From positions 62,001-126,000 of the forward strand of contig NZ_SKCI01000003.1 in assembly GCF_005434965.1 (NCBI RefSeq): a DNA stretch of 64,000 nt, written 5' to 3'. Made by a program: the position numbers and the translations under genes. Source of the stretch: Marimonas lutisalis (GTDB lineage: Bacteria; Pseudomonadota; Alphaproteobacteria; Rhodobacterales; Rhodobacteraceae). Below, one piece after another: positions 46,345 to 57,544 of the stretch (position 1 is the stretch's first letter; each line of letters opens with the position of its first letter). The notes beneath the pieces are model-generated. The model was not told the origin of the DNA and did not search any database. It saw only the letters and a list, made by a program, of their open reading frames with translations.

Positions 46345-47553
46345 ATGGACGGCAATATCCGCGATTTCGACCTGATGAGCATCGGGCAGGACTTCATCGA
46401 AGATCCCTTCCCCACGCTCCGCGCCCTGCGTGAAACCAGCCCGGTTCACCGCAACGCCGATGGCTCGGTCTTCCTCACCCGCCACGCCGATTGCCTCAAG
46501 GTCTACCAGTCGCGCGACATGCTCAGCGACAAGAAGCAGGAATTCGGCAAGAAATTCGGCCAGTGCCCGCTGCTCACCCACCACACCACCTCGCTCATCT
46601 TCAACGACCCGCCCTATCACACCGTGGTGCGCAAGCTCATTTCGGGCGCCTTCACCCCGCGCAAGCTGGCCGAGTTCGAGCCGCTCATCGACGAGATCGT
46701 CGACCGCCTGCTCGACCGCGTCGAGGACAAGGGCGAGCTCGACCTGATCGAGGATTTCGCCAAGGTCCTGCCGACCGAGATCATCTCCTTCATGCTCGGC
46801 ATCCCCGAGGAATACCGCTCGAAACTGCGTGGCTACTCGCTCGCCATCCTCGGCGCGCTCGATCCCGTGGTGCCCGAGGACCGGCTGCAGGCCGGCAACC
46901 GGGCGGTCACGGAATTCAGCGAAATCCTCGACGACCTGATCAACCACCGCCGCGCCAATCCCGAGGGCGCGCATCGGGGCGAAGTGCTCGAAGCGCTCAT
47001 CTTCGGTGAACATGACGGGCGGCAGCTGACCCAGGAAGAGCTGATCCAGAACTGCATCTTCCTGCTCAACGCGGGCCACGAAACCACCACCAGCTTCGTC
47101 GGCAACTCCATCGGTATCCTGCTCGACGAACCCGCGCAGCACCGCATGCTGCTCGATGATCCCACCCTCATCGACAGCGCGGTCGAAGAGTTCCTGCGCG
47201 TGCAATCGCCGCTGCAGATCGGCAACCGCCTCGCCTCCAGCGATATCGAGCTCGAAGACCAGATCCTGCCCGCCGGCACCTACATTCACACCTCGATCGC
47301 CGGCGCCAACCGCGATCCGGCGGTGTTCGACGATCCCGACCGGGTCGACATCACCCGCAAGCCCAACCGGCACATCGCCTTCATCACCGGCATCCATGTC
47401 TGTCTTGGCGCCACGCTGGCGCGGATCGAGGGGCGGATTGCGCTCGGCAAGTTCGTGAAACGCTTCCCGAAACTGCAGCAGGCCGGCCCCCGCAGCCTCG
47501 TGCCGCTGGCCCGGTTCCGTGGCTATGCCACCCTGCCGATCCGCGTGACCTGA
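46345..47553 (+). CDS. Cytochrome P450
   Basis: A 402-residue soluble class I bacterial P450. The I-helix oxygen-binding motif AGHETTT, the K-helix ExxR in VEEFLR, and the heme-binding loop FITGIHVCLG with ligand C353 are visible. ATG 46345 follows GGGAGG. No ferredoxin or reductase gene is nearby, so electron donors must come from elsewhere. Substrate unknown; the neighbours do not form a biosynthetic cluster. Confidence 0.94.
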   Translation: MDGNIRDFDLMSIGQDFIEDPFPTLRALRETSPVHRNADGSVFLTRHADCLKVYQSRDMLSDKKQEFGKKFGQCPLLTHHTTSLIFNDPPYHTVVRKLISGAFTPRKLAEFEPLIDEIVDRLLDRVEDKGELDLIEDFAKVLPTEIISFMLGIPEEYRSKLRGYSLAILGALDPVVPEDRLQAGNRAVTEFSEILDDLINHRRANPEGAHRGEVLEALIFGEHDGRQLTQEELIQNCIFLLNAGHETTTSFVGNSIGILLDEPAQHRMLLDDPTLIDSAVEEFLRVQSPLQIGNRLASSDIELEDQILPAGTYIHTSIAGANRDPAVFDDPDRVDITRKPNRHIAFITGIHVCLGATLARIEGRIALGKFVKRFPKLQQAGPRSLVPLARFRGYATLPIRVT

Positions 47554-47573
47554 CGCGCTCCGGTCACGGCACC

Positions 47574-47595
47574 GTAGGGCGGGCTTCAGCCCGCC
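47574..47595. repeat. Short dispersed palindrome, copy 2
   Basis: Second copy of the 22-nt GTAGG element at 7214-7235, with the same GGGCTTCAGCCC core and 20 of 22 bases shared; the two differing bases pair with each other. Found 21 bp downstream of the P450 stop codon, again without a T tract. Confidence 0.5.
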
Positions 47596-47729
47596 ACACG
47601 TCCGCACACGGCATCGTACCTTGTGTTTACCCTTGTCCGGTCCACAAACGCCCCGGCAGCCGGGCGGTGCACGCAGCGTGCACGCCCTGTGCCCCCTGCT
47701 TTTCCGGCGTTAACCTTTGGCGCAACACC

Positions 47730-48149
47730 CTAGTCGCCGAACCCCTCGCCCACCTCTTGCGGCTCCATCCGGATCAGCCGGGAATCCTGCACACCGGCCT
47801 GCCGATGCACCATCGCCTCGCGGTATTCCGGGTCCTTGATCATGCTGACAAAGGCATCGACCGACGGGTATTCGGCGATGAAACACAGGTCCCATTTTTC
47901 GCTGTCCTGCGGCCCGATCAGCATGAATTCCATCCGGCCGCGCCACACGATCCGCCCGCCCAACCGCTTGAGAATATGGAATGTTTCCCGGCCATAGGCG
48001 ACATAGGCCTCGGCACCAGTGGCCGTGCGCCCGTCGGGGTAATCCGCCTTCTCCTTCAGCTTCACCAGGTTCAGCATGTGGATCGGCCCCTCCCGCGGCA
48101 CATCCCGAAACCCGCGAAATTCCTCGCCCGTAAACCCGACGTAATCCAT
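47730..48149 (-). CDS. DUF1330 family protein
   Basis: A 139-residue ferredoxin-like-fold (dimeric alpha/beta barrel) protein of the DUF1330 family. Landmarks are GPIHMLNLVKLKEKADYPDG, EAYVAYGRET, and the C-terminal FIAEYPSVDAFVSMIKDPEYREAMVHR. ATG 48147-48149 follows GGGAGG. It is convergent with the P450 and divergent from the gene at 48266. Function unknown; related proteins are small enzymes or monooxygenase-like folds. Confidence 0.85.
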   Translation of the reverse strand: MDYVGFTGEEFRGFRDVPREGPIHMLNLVKLKEKADYPDGRTATGAEAYVAYGRETFHILKRLGGRIVWRGRMEFMLIGPQDSEKWDLCFIAEYPSVDAFVSMIKDPEYREAMVHRQAGVQDSRLIRMEPQEVGEGFGD

Positions 48150-48265
48150 GGCAGCACCTCCCTTTCAGGCCAGCCTGTCGCGGCCCTGTCCCTGCGTCAA
48201 CGCATCGCCGCTTGTGACGCCGCGACAGAGCCGACATAGTGCCCCCGATTCCGAAGGAGATTCCG

Positions 48266-49348
48266 GTGACCCAGGCTCAGGCTTTATCCCGCTTTTTCAA
48301 TATGTTGCACGCCCGTTCCGCGGCGCTTACGCCGGGCGATCCGGTGCCGGAACCGCTGGTCATGACCTCGGCTTTCGCCCTGCCCGAGCAGCCAGACCCC
48401 GACCGCACCTATGGCCGCACCGCCACCCCCAGCGTCTCGGCGGTGGAACAGCGCCTTTCGCTGATCGAAGACGCACCCTGCCTGCTTTTCCCTTCCGGGA
48501 TGGGGGCTTACGGCGCGTTGCTCATGGCTGCGCTGCAGTCCGGCGACCGGGTGCTTCTGCTGTCGGACGGCTATTTCGCCGCCCGCGCCCTGACCGAGCA
48601 GATCCTCGCCCCCTTCGGCATCTCCATGGATACCGTGCCCGCTGATGGTATCGCGACCGCCCCACTCGAAGGCTACGCCATGGTCGTGATCGAAACACCG
48701 TCGAACCCGGGCCTGCAGGTTGTTGATATTGCGGCTTTTTCGGCACGCTGCCGTGCCGCGGGCGCCCGCCTCGTCGTCGACAACACGGTCTGCACCCCGC
48801 TCCTGCAACAGCCACTCGACCTAGGCGCCGACGCGGTGATCGTGTCGGACACCAAGGCGATGGCCGGCCATTCCGACCTGCTCATGGGCCATGTCGCCAG
48901 CCGCGACACGGCGCTGATGGAAAAACTGCACGCCACCCGCACGCTGGCCGGCGCAATCCCCGCCCCGATGGAAGCCTGGCTGCTGCTGCGCGGGCTGGAA
49001 ACACTGGAGATACGGCTCGCCCGCATGTGCGAAAACGCCCGCGCCGCCCTGCCACTGCTGCAGAATTCTGACAAGGTGGCCGATGTCACCTATCCCCGGC
49101 CGCACCCGCAGGCGGCCGACCAGGGCTTTCTCGTCGGTGCCACCTTCGCCGACACGCCCACCGCAGACCGCTTCCTGTCCCTCGCGGGCTTTGCCCCCAC
49201 AACCAGCTTCGGCGGGTTGCACAGCTCGGGCGATCGCCGCGCCCGCTGGGGCGACGATGTGCCCGGCGGTTTCCTGCGGCTTTCTTTCGGTATCGAACCC
49301 ACCGCCCAGCTGACGGCAGGTCTCACGCGCGCCCTGGAACGGCTCTGA
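48266..49348 (+). CDS. PLP-dependent Cys/Met-metabolism enzyme
   Basis: A 360-residue fold-type I PLP enzyme of the cystathionine gamma-synthase/beta-lyase family. The PLP lysine lies in SDTKAMAGHSDLLMG, the YGRTATPSVSAVEQRL segment is the typical start of the large domain, and SFGGLHSSGDRR matches the C-terminal substrate-binding region. GTG 48266 is chosen because AAGGAG lies seven bases upstream; the GTG at 48239 has no such site. Which reaction (lyase, synthase or sulfhydrylase) it performs is not clear. Confidence 0.87.
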   Translation: MTQAQALSRFFNMLHARSAALTPGDPVPEPLVMTSAFALPEQPDPDRTYGRTATPSVSAVEQRLSLIEDAPCLLFPSGMGAYGALLMAALQSGDRVLLLSDGYFAARALTEQILAPFGISMDTVPADGIATAPLEGYAMVVIETPSNPGLQVVDIAAFSARCRAAGARLVVDNTVCTPLLQQPLDLGADAVIVSDTKAMAGHSDLLMGHVASRDTALMEKLHATRTLAGAIPAPMEAWLLLRGLETLEIRLARMCENARAALPLLQNSDKVADVTYPRPHPQAADQGFLVGATFADTPTADRFLSLAGFAPTTSFGGLHSSGDRRARWGDDVPGGFLRLSFGIEPTAQLTAGLTRALERL

Positions 49349-49411
49349 CAAATCCGTCCTCCGACCCCGAACAACCCGGGGACGCCATTCTCGGAAAACC
49401 AGACAAGAAAA

Positions 49412-49438
49412 AAGGCCGCCCCGGTTCGGGGCGGCCTT
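49412..49438. terminator. Intrinsic terminator between convergent PLP enzyme and tig
   Basis: 12-bp arms AAGGCCGCCCCG and CGGGGCGGCCTT around GTT; a T6 tract follows on the minus strand (end of tig), so it mainly serves tig. Confidence 0.85.
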
Positions 49439-49463
49439 CGCAGCAACGGGATGATAACCCGGC

Positions 49464-50798
49464 TTATTCCTCGTCGAGCGCCTCGACAGCCTTCTGCAGG
49501 TCGTCCTTGCTGACGTCCTTGTCCTTCACTGTGGCCAGCTCGAACGCGTAATCCACGACCTTGTCCTCGAAGATCGGCGCGCGCAGCTGTTGCTGCATTT
49601 CGGCGTTCTGCTGCACGAATTCGAAGAACTGGCGCTCCTGGCCCGGGTACTGGCGGGCCTGGTTCATGATCGCCTGGGTCATCTCCGCATCGCTCACCTC
49701 GACCTCGGCTTTCTGGCCCAGCTCGGCCAGCAACAGGCCCAGCTTCACCCGGCGCTCGGCCAGCTTGTTGTGCTCGTCGGTGGCCTCGATTTCACCGTGG
49801 TCGTGGTCGTGCACCTCCGGGTGCTCCTCGTGCCACAGCTGGTGCGCGATCTGCTTGGCCTCGGCTTCCACCAGGCTCGGCGGCAGGTCGAATTTCACCG
49901 CCTTGTCCAGCTCATCAAGCAGCGCGCGCTTCATCACCGCGCGAGCCGCGCCGGCATATTCAGCCTCCAGACGCTCGGCGACCTGTGCCTTCAGCGCGGC
50001 CAGGTCCTCGGCACCGAATTTCTGCGCCAGTTCATCGTTGATCTCGGCCTTCTTCGGTTCCTTCACCTCTTTCACGGTGCAGGAGAAGACAGCCTCTTTA
50101 CCGGCCAGGTGCTCGGCCTGGTAGGCCTCGGGGAAGGACACGGTCACGTCCTTTTCCTCGCCGACCTTCACGCCGACCAGCTGCTCTTCGAAGCCCGGAA
50201 TGAACGAGCCCGAGCCCAGCACCAGCGGGTAATCCTCGGCCGCGCCGCCCTCAAAGGCCTCGCCGTCGACCTTGCCGACGAAATCGATCACAACCTGGTC
50301 GCCATCCTTGGCCTTCGATCCCTTCTTGCGCGGCTCGAACTCCTGCGCGGTCTCGGCCAGGCTGTCCAGCGCCTCGTTGATCTCGTCATCGCCGGCCTTC
50401 ACGATCATCTTTTCCAGCTTGATCTTCTTCAGCTCGACTTCGGGAATCTCCGGCAGCGCCTCATAGCTCATCTCCAGGGTGACATCGTCGCCCTGTTTCC
50501 AGTTCTCGCCATCGACCATCTGGATCTGCGGCTGCAGCGCCGGGCGGTCGCCGCTTTCCTCGAAATGCTTGCCCATGGCCTCGTCGATCGATTCCTGCAT
50601 CGCTTCGCCCATGATGCGGTCGCCGAACTGCTTTTTCAGCAGCGCCATCGGCACCTTGCCCTTGCGAAAGCCCTTCATTTCGACTTCGGGCTGGGCTTCG
50701 GCCAGCTTCTGGTTGACCTTGTCGTCCAGTTCCTGCGCCGTGATCATCAGTTGATAGGCGCGCTTGAGGCCTTCGTTCAGGGTTTCGGTGACTTGCAT
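49464..50798 (-). CDS. tig: Trigger factor
   Basis: Ribosome-bound chaperone and peptidyl-prolyl isomerase, 444 residues. N-terminal ribosome-binding domain with the signature [17 protein letters not shown], central FKBP domain ([21 protein letters not shown] and [15 protein letters not shown]), then the chaperone domain. A histidine-rich insert ([11 protein letters not shown]) lies near residue 310. The start at 50796-50798 follows GAGG. It follows the tRNA-Leu gene on the same strand. Confidence 0.97.
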   Translation of the reverse strand: MQVTETLNEGLKRAYQLMITAQELDDKVNQKLAEAQPEVEMKGFRKGKVPMALLKKQFGDRIMGEAMQESIDEAMGKHFEESGDRPALQPQIQMVDGENWKQGDDVTLEMSYEALPEIPEVELKKIKLEKMIVKAGDDEINEALDSLAETAQEFEPRKKGSKAKDGDQVVIDFVGKVDGEAFEGGAAEDYPLVLGSGSFIPGFEEQLVGVKVGEEKDVTVSFPEAYQAEHLAGKEAVFSCTVKEVKEPKKAEINDELAQKFGAEDLAALKAQVAERLEAEYAGAARAVMKRALLDELDKAVKFDLPPSLVEAEAKQIAHQLWHEEHPEVHDHDHGEIEATDEHNKLAERRVKLGLLLAELGQKAEVEVSDAEMTQAIMNQARQYPGQERQFFEFVQQNAEMQQQLRAPIFEDKVVDYAFELATVKDKDVSKDDLQKAVEALDEE

Positions 50799-50940
50799 GT
50801 CCATCCTCGCATAAGCTGAGCAGGCCGCCCGTGCGGCGGCCTGATGAAATTTGCGCCTTCCTAATCTGGCCACCGGGGGGGATCAACCCTGAATCGTTGG
50901 GCCCCGGTCGGTTGGGCGGCGTTCTCCTCCGGGGTTGATT

Positions 50941-51025
50941 TGGTGCGGGTGAAGGGACTCGAACCCCCACGCCTCGCGGCGCCAGAACCTAAATCTGGTG
51001 CGTCTACCAGTTCCGCCACACCCGC
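50941..51025 (-). tRNA. tRNA-Leu, anticodon UAG
   Basis: The minus strand folds into a complete type II tRNA: acceptor arms GCGGGTG/CACCCGC, anticodon stem CCAGA/TCTGG with loop TTTAGGT (anticodon TAG), a long variable arm (GCGCCGCGAGGCGT region), T-loop GGTTCGAGTCC, and encoded CCA at 50941-50943. Reads the leucine codon CUA and, by wobble, other CUN codons. Confidence 0.97.
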
Positions 51026-51156
51026 ACGCCGGCGCTATCTAGCAAAGCGCCCCGCCCAAGGCGAGAGCAAATCCCACCCGCGCACGCGAAAAACAGGCGA
51101 CATTAACCCGATCTTGGCATAAACTGACCCAAAATAACGAGGCAGAAAGAGCAGGT

Positions 51157-51651
51157 TTGCCCAATGAAAATGTCCCGCAAGGGGGGCTTCGACGCGTCGG
51201 GGTGTCCGCATATACATCCAACGGCTTCCCTCTGGGCAGCATCATCCTCACGCTTGACGGCGCGCTGCCGGTCGAACACCTGGCCCCCGGCGATCGCATC
51301 ATCACCCGCGATCGCGGCATGGTGTTGCTGGGCGATGTGACCTCGCGCCGCGCGCGGGTCGAAACCGTGTCGATCATCGGCGGCTCGCTGGGCCACACCT
51401 GCCCGGACGACGACACGCTTATCCCCGCCGATCACAAGGTCCTCGTGCGCGACTGGCGCGCCCAGGCGCTTTTCGGCCAGCCCCAGGCACTGGTCCCCGC
51501 CCGCGATCTTGCCGATGGCGAATTCGTCCGCCTCGCCGGCATGCGCGACATGACGCTCTTCGACCTGTCCTTCGATGGCCCGCATATCCTCTATGTAGAC
51601 GGGCTTGAACTGGCCTGCGAACCGGGTGAGGCGCTCCGCCGCGCCGCGTGA
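51157..51651 (+). CDS. Hint-domain protein (intein/Hedgehog-type)
   Basis: A protein with one Hint module: GSIILTLDGALPVEHLAPGDRIITRD is the N-terminal strand pair with the splice-like motif, and DDDTLIPADHKVLVRDWRAQALFG plus AHILYVDGLEL-type HILYVDGLEL form the C-terminal strands. Such proteins occur repeatedly in this bacterial family, usually with unknown function. The N-terminus is unclear: the open frame can begin at TTG 51157 or GTG 51202, while ATG 51164 in the next frame gives MKMSRKGGFDASG, a more natural start, suggesting a frameshift in a G run near 51199-51202. Confidence 0.7.
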   Translation: MPNENVPQGGLRRVGVSAYTSNGFPLGSIILTLDGALPVEHLAPGDRIITRDRGMVLLGDVTSRRARVETVSIIGGSLGHTCPDDDTLIPADHKVLVRDWRAQALFGQPQALVPARDLADGEFVRLAGMRDMTLFDLSFDGPHILYVDGLELACEPGEALRRAA

Positions 51652-51657
51652 TCCCCG

Positions 51658-52531
51658 CTAGACCCCGATCGCCCGGAACACCTTCGGCAATTCTTCCGGC
51701 AGATCCTCGGCAATCAGCCCCGGGCCAAACGAGCGCGCGCATTCCACATGCAGCCAGGCCGCCGTCTCCGCCGCCTGCATCGGATCAACGCCCCGCGCCA
51801 GAAGCCCGGTGATGAACCCCGCCAGCACGTCGCCCGACCCCGCCGTCGCCAACCACGGCGCAGCGCGGTCGTAGGCCGCCGAGTTGAGGCTGCACCGGCC
51901 CTCCGGGTCTGCAATCACCGTATCCGGCCCCTTGTAGAGAACCACGCATCCCGCGCGCTTGGCGGCGTCCCGCGTGGCGTCCACCTTGGAATAGGCCGGG
52001 CACTTGGCGGCGGGCGACGCCAGCCGCTCGGCGATATCTGGAAACAGACGCCCGAACTCCCCCGCATGCGGTGTCATCACCACGCGAGTCTCTCTACAAA
52101 GAGAGAAGAGCGCCTCCGGCTCCGCCTCGAATGCGGTCAGCGCATCCGCGTCGAGTACCAGGGTGGGTGCGCGCTCGGCACGCGCGGCCACCTCAACCAA
52201 CGCGCGCGCCCGTCTCGTCCCCAACCCCGGCCCAAGGCAGAGCGCGTTGATCCGCCCATCCTCAAGCACCGCCACCAGTTCCTCGGGTTTCCCTGCCCGT
52301 TTCAGCATCACCGCCGTGATCTGGCTCGCCACCTCCATCTGCGCCGATCCCGGAACCCCCAGCGTCACCAGCCCCGCGCCGATGCGCAGCGCCGCCCGCG
52401 CTGCCAGCCGCGCCGCGCCGGTGTGGCCCGGCCCGCCCGAAAGGATCAGCGCGTGGCCATAGCTGTACTTGTGTCCATTCACTTTTTTCAACGTGTTGAT
52501 GCGTTCTGCGCTACCAGTCAGAACCCGAGGC

Positions 52532-52542
<11 letters not shown>
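51658..52542 (-). CDS. nnrD: ADP-dependent NAD(P)HX dehydratase
   Basis: Repairs hydrated NAD(P)H by dehydration, 294 residues. Ribokinase-like fold with KYSYGHALILSGGPGHTGAARLAARAALR, GPGLGTR, TLVLDADALTAF, PHAGEF, LYKGPDTVIADPEG and the catalytic-loop ATAGSGDVLAGFITGLLA. In most bacteria this domain is the C-terminal half of one protein with the epimerase. Here it is a separate frame overlapping nnrE by 11 nt; ATG 52540-52542 follows GGGGAGG, so it is probably translated by coupling rather than by frameshifting. Confidence 0.9.
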
Positions 52543-53826
<1,284 letters not shown>

Positions 53827-53902
53827 CCCTCACCCGGCTCCCGGGCCCCGGGCGCCGCAAACCGAACTCAACGAAATCACTCAGCAGAAGGACGAAAACG
53901 GT

Positions 53903-55306
53903 ATGAGCAACGCTGTTCTCACCATGATGAAAGAAGAAGATGTCGAATATGTCGACATTCGCTTCACCGACCCGCGCGGCAAGCTGCAGCACGTGACGGT
54001 GATGGCCGACCAGGTCGACGAAGACTTCCTCGAAGAAGGCTTCATGTTCGACGGTTCCTCGATCGCCGGCTGGAAATCGATCGAAGCCTCCGACATGAAA
54101 CTGATGCCCGACCAGGACAGCTGCTATGTCGATCCGTTCTATGCCGAGAAAACCCTCTGCATCCACTGCTCGGTGGTCGAGCCCGACACCGGCGAACCCT
54201 ACGAGCGTGACCCCCGCGGCACCGCGCAGAAGGCCGAGGCCTACCTGAAATCGAGCGGCATCGGCGACATTTCCTACTGGGGCCCCGAAGCCGAATTCTT
54301 CCTCTTCGACGACGTGCGCTTCTCGAACTCGATCAACAAGGTCTCCTACGAGGTCGACGCGATCGACGCCTCCTGGAACAGCGACACCGAGTACGAGATG
54401 GGCAACTCGGGGCACCGTCCCGGCATCAAGGGCGGCTATTTCCCCGTGAACCCGACCGACGACGCGCAGGACATCCGTTCGGAAATGCTCTCGACGATGA
54501 AGCGCATCGGCATGAAGGTCGACAAGCACCACCACGAAGTGGCCTCCTGCCAGCACGAGCTGGGCCTGATCTTCGGCAGCCTGACCAAACAGGCCGATGA
54601 GCTTCAGAAATACAAATACGTCATCCACAACGTCGCTGCCGCCTACGGCAAATCGGCCACCTTCATGCCGAAACCGATCTACGGCGACAACGGCACCGGC
54701 ATGCACTGCAACATGTCGATCTGGAAAGACGGCAAGCCGCTCTTTGCCGGCGACAAATACGCCGACCTGAGCCAGGAAGCGCTCTACTTCATCGGTGGCA
54801 TCCTGAAGCACGCCAAAACGCTCAATGCCTTCACCAACCCCTCGACCAACAGCTACAAGCGCCTGATCCCCGGTTTCGAGGCCCCCGTGCTGCGCGCCTA
54901 CTCGGCTCGCAACCGCTCGGGCTGCGTCCGGATCCCGTGGACCGAATCGCCCAAGGCAAAACGCGTCGAGGCCCGTTTCCCCGATCCGTCGGCAAACCCC
55001 TACCTGTGCTTTGCCGCGCTCCTGATGGCCGGTCTCGACGGCATCAAGAACAAGATCGATCCGGGCGAAGCCATGGACAAGAACCTCTACGACCTGCCCG
55101 CCGAAGAACTGGCCGGCATTCCGACGGTCTGCGGTTCGCTGCGCGAAGCACTCGATTGCCTGGCCAACGATCACGACTTCCTGCTCGCAGGCGACGTGTT
55201 CACCAAGGACCAGATCGAAGGCTACATCGACCTCAAGATGGAAGAAGTCGAGCTCTTCGAACACACTCCGCACCCGGTGGAATTCGGGATGTACTACAGC
55301 TGCTAA
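53903..55306 (+). CDS. glnA: Glutamine synthetase, type I
   Basis: Forms glutamine from glutamate and ammonia; 467 residues, dodecameric [13 protein letters not shown] and the catalytic-site motif [21 protein letters not shown] are present. The adenylylation tyrosine is Y396 in NLYDLPAEE, so activity is probably controlled by GlnE. Follows glnB and is closed by a terminator at 55326-55355. Confidence 0.97.
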   Translation: MSNAVLTMMKEEDVEYVDIRFTDPRGKLQHVTVMADQVDEDFLEEGFMFDGSSIAGWKSIEASDMKLMPDQDSCYVDPFYAEKTLCIHCSVVEPDTGEPYERDPRGTAQKAEAYLKSSGIGDISYWGPEAEFFLFDDVRFSNSINKVSYEVDAIDASWNSDTEYEMGNSGHRPGIKGGYFPVNPTDDAQDIRSEMLSTMKRIGMKVDKHHHEVASCQHELGLIFGSLTKQADELQKYKYVIHNVAAAYGKSATFMPKPIYGDNGTGMHCNMSIWKDGKPLFAGDKYADLSQEALYFIGGILKHAKTLNAFTNPSTNSYKRLIPGFEAPVLRAYSARNRSGCVRIPWTESPKAKRVEARFPDPSANPYLCFAALLMAGLDGIKNKIDPGEAMDKNLYDLPAEELAGIPTVCGSLREALDCLANDHDFLLAGDVFTKDQIEGYIDLKMEEVELFEHTPHPVEFGMYYSC

Positions 55307-55325
55307 GGCTGAGGGACAGTACGGG

Positions 55326-55355
55326 AAAGGGCGCCTCGCGGGGCGCCCTTTTCTT
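55326..55355 (+). terminator. Intrinsic terminator after glnA
   Basis: AAGGGCGCC (55327-55335) pairs with GGCGCCCTT (55342-55350), followed by TTCTTTT. Confidence 0.85.
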
Positions 55356-55376
55356 TTGAACCGCGATCGGTTCGTC

Positions 55377-55790
55377 TCACTGCTGGATCGACCCCAGGTA
55401 ATAGACCAGCGACAGCACCCGCCCCCGCACGATCAGCTCGCGTATCTCCGGGGCCTCGCTCTCGGCCTCCTCGCTTGCCGCATCCATCATGAAGCGATCG
55501 CCCCACACCGGCATTTCGCCACCATGGAACCGGATCATGTTGCGGCCATCGACCATCCAGAGCACGTATTCGAACGGAAATTCACCTTCTCCCTTCTCGG
55601 CCTTCAGCCGGGTCAGGTCGGTCGGTGGGCTTTTCAGCAGATCGGCCAGCGGCCCATCCCCCTTGCCCGATGCCCCGTGGCAGCCGGCACAGGCATTCAT
55701 GTATTCCTCCCGGCCGGTTTTCTCCTCGGCCACGGCTGCGGTTGCTGCGAAACTCGCGATAACTCCTACTGTTATAAGTGACTTGAACAT
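55377..55790 (-). CDS. Class I cytochrome c
   Basis: A 137-residue periplasmic c-type cytochrome. Signal peptide MFKSLITVGVIASFAATAAVA, then the heme motif CAGCH in NACAGCHGASGKGDGPLADLL, and a distal methionine candidate in GGEMPVWGDRFMM. ATG 55788-55790 is used for the signal peptide. It is convergent with glnA. Electron-transfer partner unknown. Confidence 0.9.
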   Translation of the reverse strand: MFKSLITVGVIASFAATAAVAEEKTGREEYMNACAGCHGASGKGDGPLADLLKSPPTDLTRLKAEKGEGEFPFEYVLWMVDGRNMIRFHGGEMPVWGDRFMMDAASEEAESEAPEIRELIVRGRVLSLVYYLGSIQQ

Positions 55791-56020
55791 CACATTCCCT
55801 CCCGTGATGTGAGCGGCCGCTCGGAGTGACACGACCTGGCACAATGCTCCCCTGCCAACTGCGGCGGTGCATTGACACAGATCAACGCCCGCCAAAGCCA
55901 GGATCAATCGTGGCTTTTCACTTACCTACAGATGGTTTTCCGGCACCCGGTCGGCGCGCGCCGTCCCCCGCGATGCGTGGCGGCCGCGCGATTGCCCGGA
56001 CGTTTCCTGATATGCCGCCG

Positions 56021-57544
56021 TCAGGCCGTGCCCACGGGCTCGCGCAGCGGGCTCTCGTCTTTCGGGCGCGCGGCGATGTGGGCTTCCAACTCGGCGCGAA
56101 TGGCCTGCGCTTCGGGCCGGTCGAACAGATTTTCGCATTCATGGGGATCGGCCTCCAGATCATAGAGCTCCCCTGCCCCGGAATTCAGGTCGACCGTCAA
56201 TTTATGCGTCCGCGTGCGGACCGTGCGCAGCTCCAGCGCTACGCCCACGCGCCCCGGGCCCAGCCCCCACTCGTTCAGTGCAAACTTGCGGGTCGCGTCG
56301 CCTTCGATCAGCGGCTTCAGGCTGGCCCCGTGCTGCGTCTGCAGCGCCTGGGCGCCCCCGTAGTCAAAGAAGGTCGGCCCCAGGTCCAGCGTCGAAACCG
56401 GCTCGGCCACCACCTTGCCCGCGGGCACCCCGGGCCCCTGCACGATCATCGGCACCCGCAACAGGCCCTCGTAATGCATCGGCCCCTTCAGGATCAGCCC
56501 GTGATCGCCCAGCCAGTCGCCATGATCCGAGATGAAGATCACCAGCGTGTCCTCGCGCAGCCCGGCCTCTTCCAGCGCGATCATCAGCCGTCCAACCTGG
56601 TGGTCGATCAGCGCGATCTGGCCATAGGTGTTGGCAATGATCTCGCGCAGCTGCGCGTCGCTCTGCGGCGCGATGCGGCTGTATTGCTTGCGCACCTCGG
56701 CGTTGACCGGGTCGGCCGGTTCGCCTTCCAGCGCTGCTTCGTGCCACCAGGGTTTGCCCTCGTAACTGCGGGTGCGATGCTTGGGCAGGTCCACCTCCTC
56801 GGGTTTGTGCAGCCACGACCACGGCTCGGGGCAATCGAACGGGTGATGCGGATCGGGAAAGCTGACCCAGGCGCAGAACGGCTGGTCTGCATCGCGCCCG
56901 TGGCGCAGCCACTCGATGGCGCGGTCGGCGGTCCAGGGCGAATTGTGCCAGGCCACCGGCAGGCGCGAATGCCAGGTCTGCGCCGCGCCCTTGGTATCGC
57001 CCGCGTTCTCCCACATCAGCCGGGTCTTTTCGTCGCCGCGCCCGTCCATGTGATAGAACCGCTCGTAATGCTGGCCCGCCGGCGGTTTCTCGGGCGCCCA
57101 CCAGTTATGGCCCACCAGCATCATCTCGACATGCTCGAACCCCATATAGGGCCCGAACCAGTCCGCCCCGTAGTTCGCGGACGATCGCAGGCATTCCGGC
57201 GTGCCGGTGGGTTCAAAGGTGTGATAGGTCGAAAAATGCGCCTTGCCGAAAAACGCGGTCTGGTAGCCTGCGACAGCCAGCGCCCCGGCGAAACCCTTCT
57301 CGCCCACCGCCGGATCAAGGTCGATGCCGTTGTCATGCACCCCGTGCGTGCGGCACAGCTGCCCGGTCAGGATCGACGCGCGCGCCGGCTGGCACACCAC
57401 CGACGGGGTGATGCAGGCGGTGAAATGCGTGCCATCCGCGGCCATCTGGTCCAGGTGCGGCGTCTTGATCTTGCGCCCCATGAAGCCCAGGCAATCGGCG
57501 CGCAACTGGTCGGCGGAAATCAGCAGGATATTGGGGCGTTTCAT
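56021..57544 (-). CDS. Sulfatase-family hydrolase (formylglycine type)
   Basis: A 507-residue alkaline-phosphatase-superfamily enzyme of sulfatase type; the C-x-P-x-R maturation motif is C51-Q-P-A-R55 in SVVCQPARASILTG. Metal ligands are visible in NILLISADQLRADC and IFISDHGDWLGDHG. There is no signal peptide, so the substrate must enter the cytosol. It is encoded directly after the Tct permease gene (4-nt overlap with tctA), suggesting that the Tct system imports its substrate. Sulfate ester versus phosphonate/phosphodiester cannot be decided. Confidence 0.88.
   Translation of the reverse strand: MKRPNILLISADQLRADCLGFMGRKIKTPHLDQMAADGTHFTACITPSVVCQPARASILTGQLCRTHGVHDNGIDLDPAVGEKGFAGALAVAGYQTAFFGKAHFSTYHTFEPTGTPECLRSSANYGADWFGPYMGFEHVEMMLVGHNWWAPEKPPAGQHYERFYHMDGRGDEKTRLMWENAGDTKGAAQTWHSRLPVAWHNSPWTADRAIEWLRHGRDADQPFCAWVSFPDPHHPFDCPEPWSWLHKPEEVDLPKHRTRSYEGKPWWHEAALEGEPADPVNAEVRKQYSRIAPQSDAQLREIIANTYGQIALIDHQVGRLMIALEEAGLREDTLVIFISDHGDWLGDHGLILKGPMHYEGLLRVPMIVQGPGVPAGKVVAEPVSTLDLGPTFFDYGGAQALQTQHGASLKPLIEGDATRKFALNEWGLGPGRVGVALELRTVRTRTHKLTVDLNSGAGELYDLEADPHECENLFDRPEAQAIRAELEAHIAARPKDESPLREPVGTA

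Noticed and set aside
46315-47607. Long minus-strand open frame opposite the cytochrome P450
   Set aside because: The P450 on the plus strand has its I-helix, ExxR and heme motifs; the opposite frame has no recognisable domain.
50941-51025. tRNA-Leu as an integration site for a mobile element
   Set aside because: No integrase, no duplicated tRNA end and no change in gene content next to it.
51157-51651. Intein or Hedgehog-type self-splicing element
   Set aside because: Only a single Hint-like module is present and there are no extein sequences or host-gene interruption; it is a free-standing protein.
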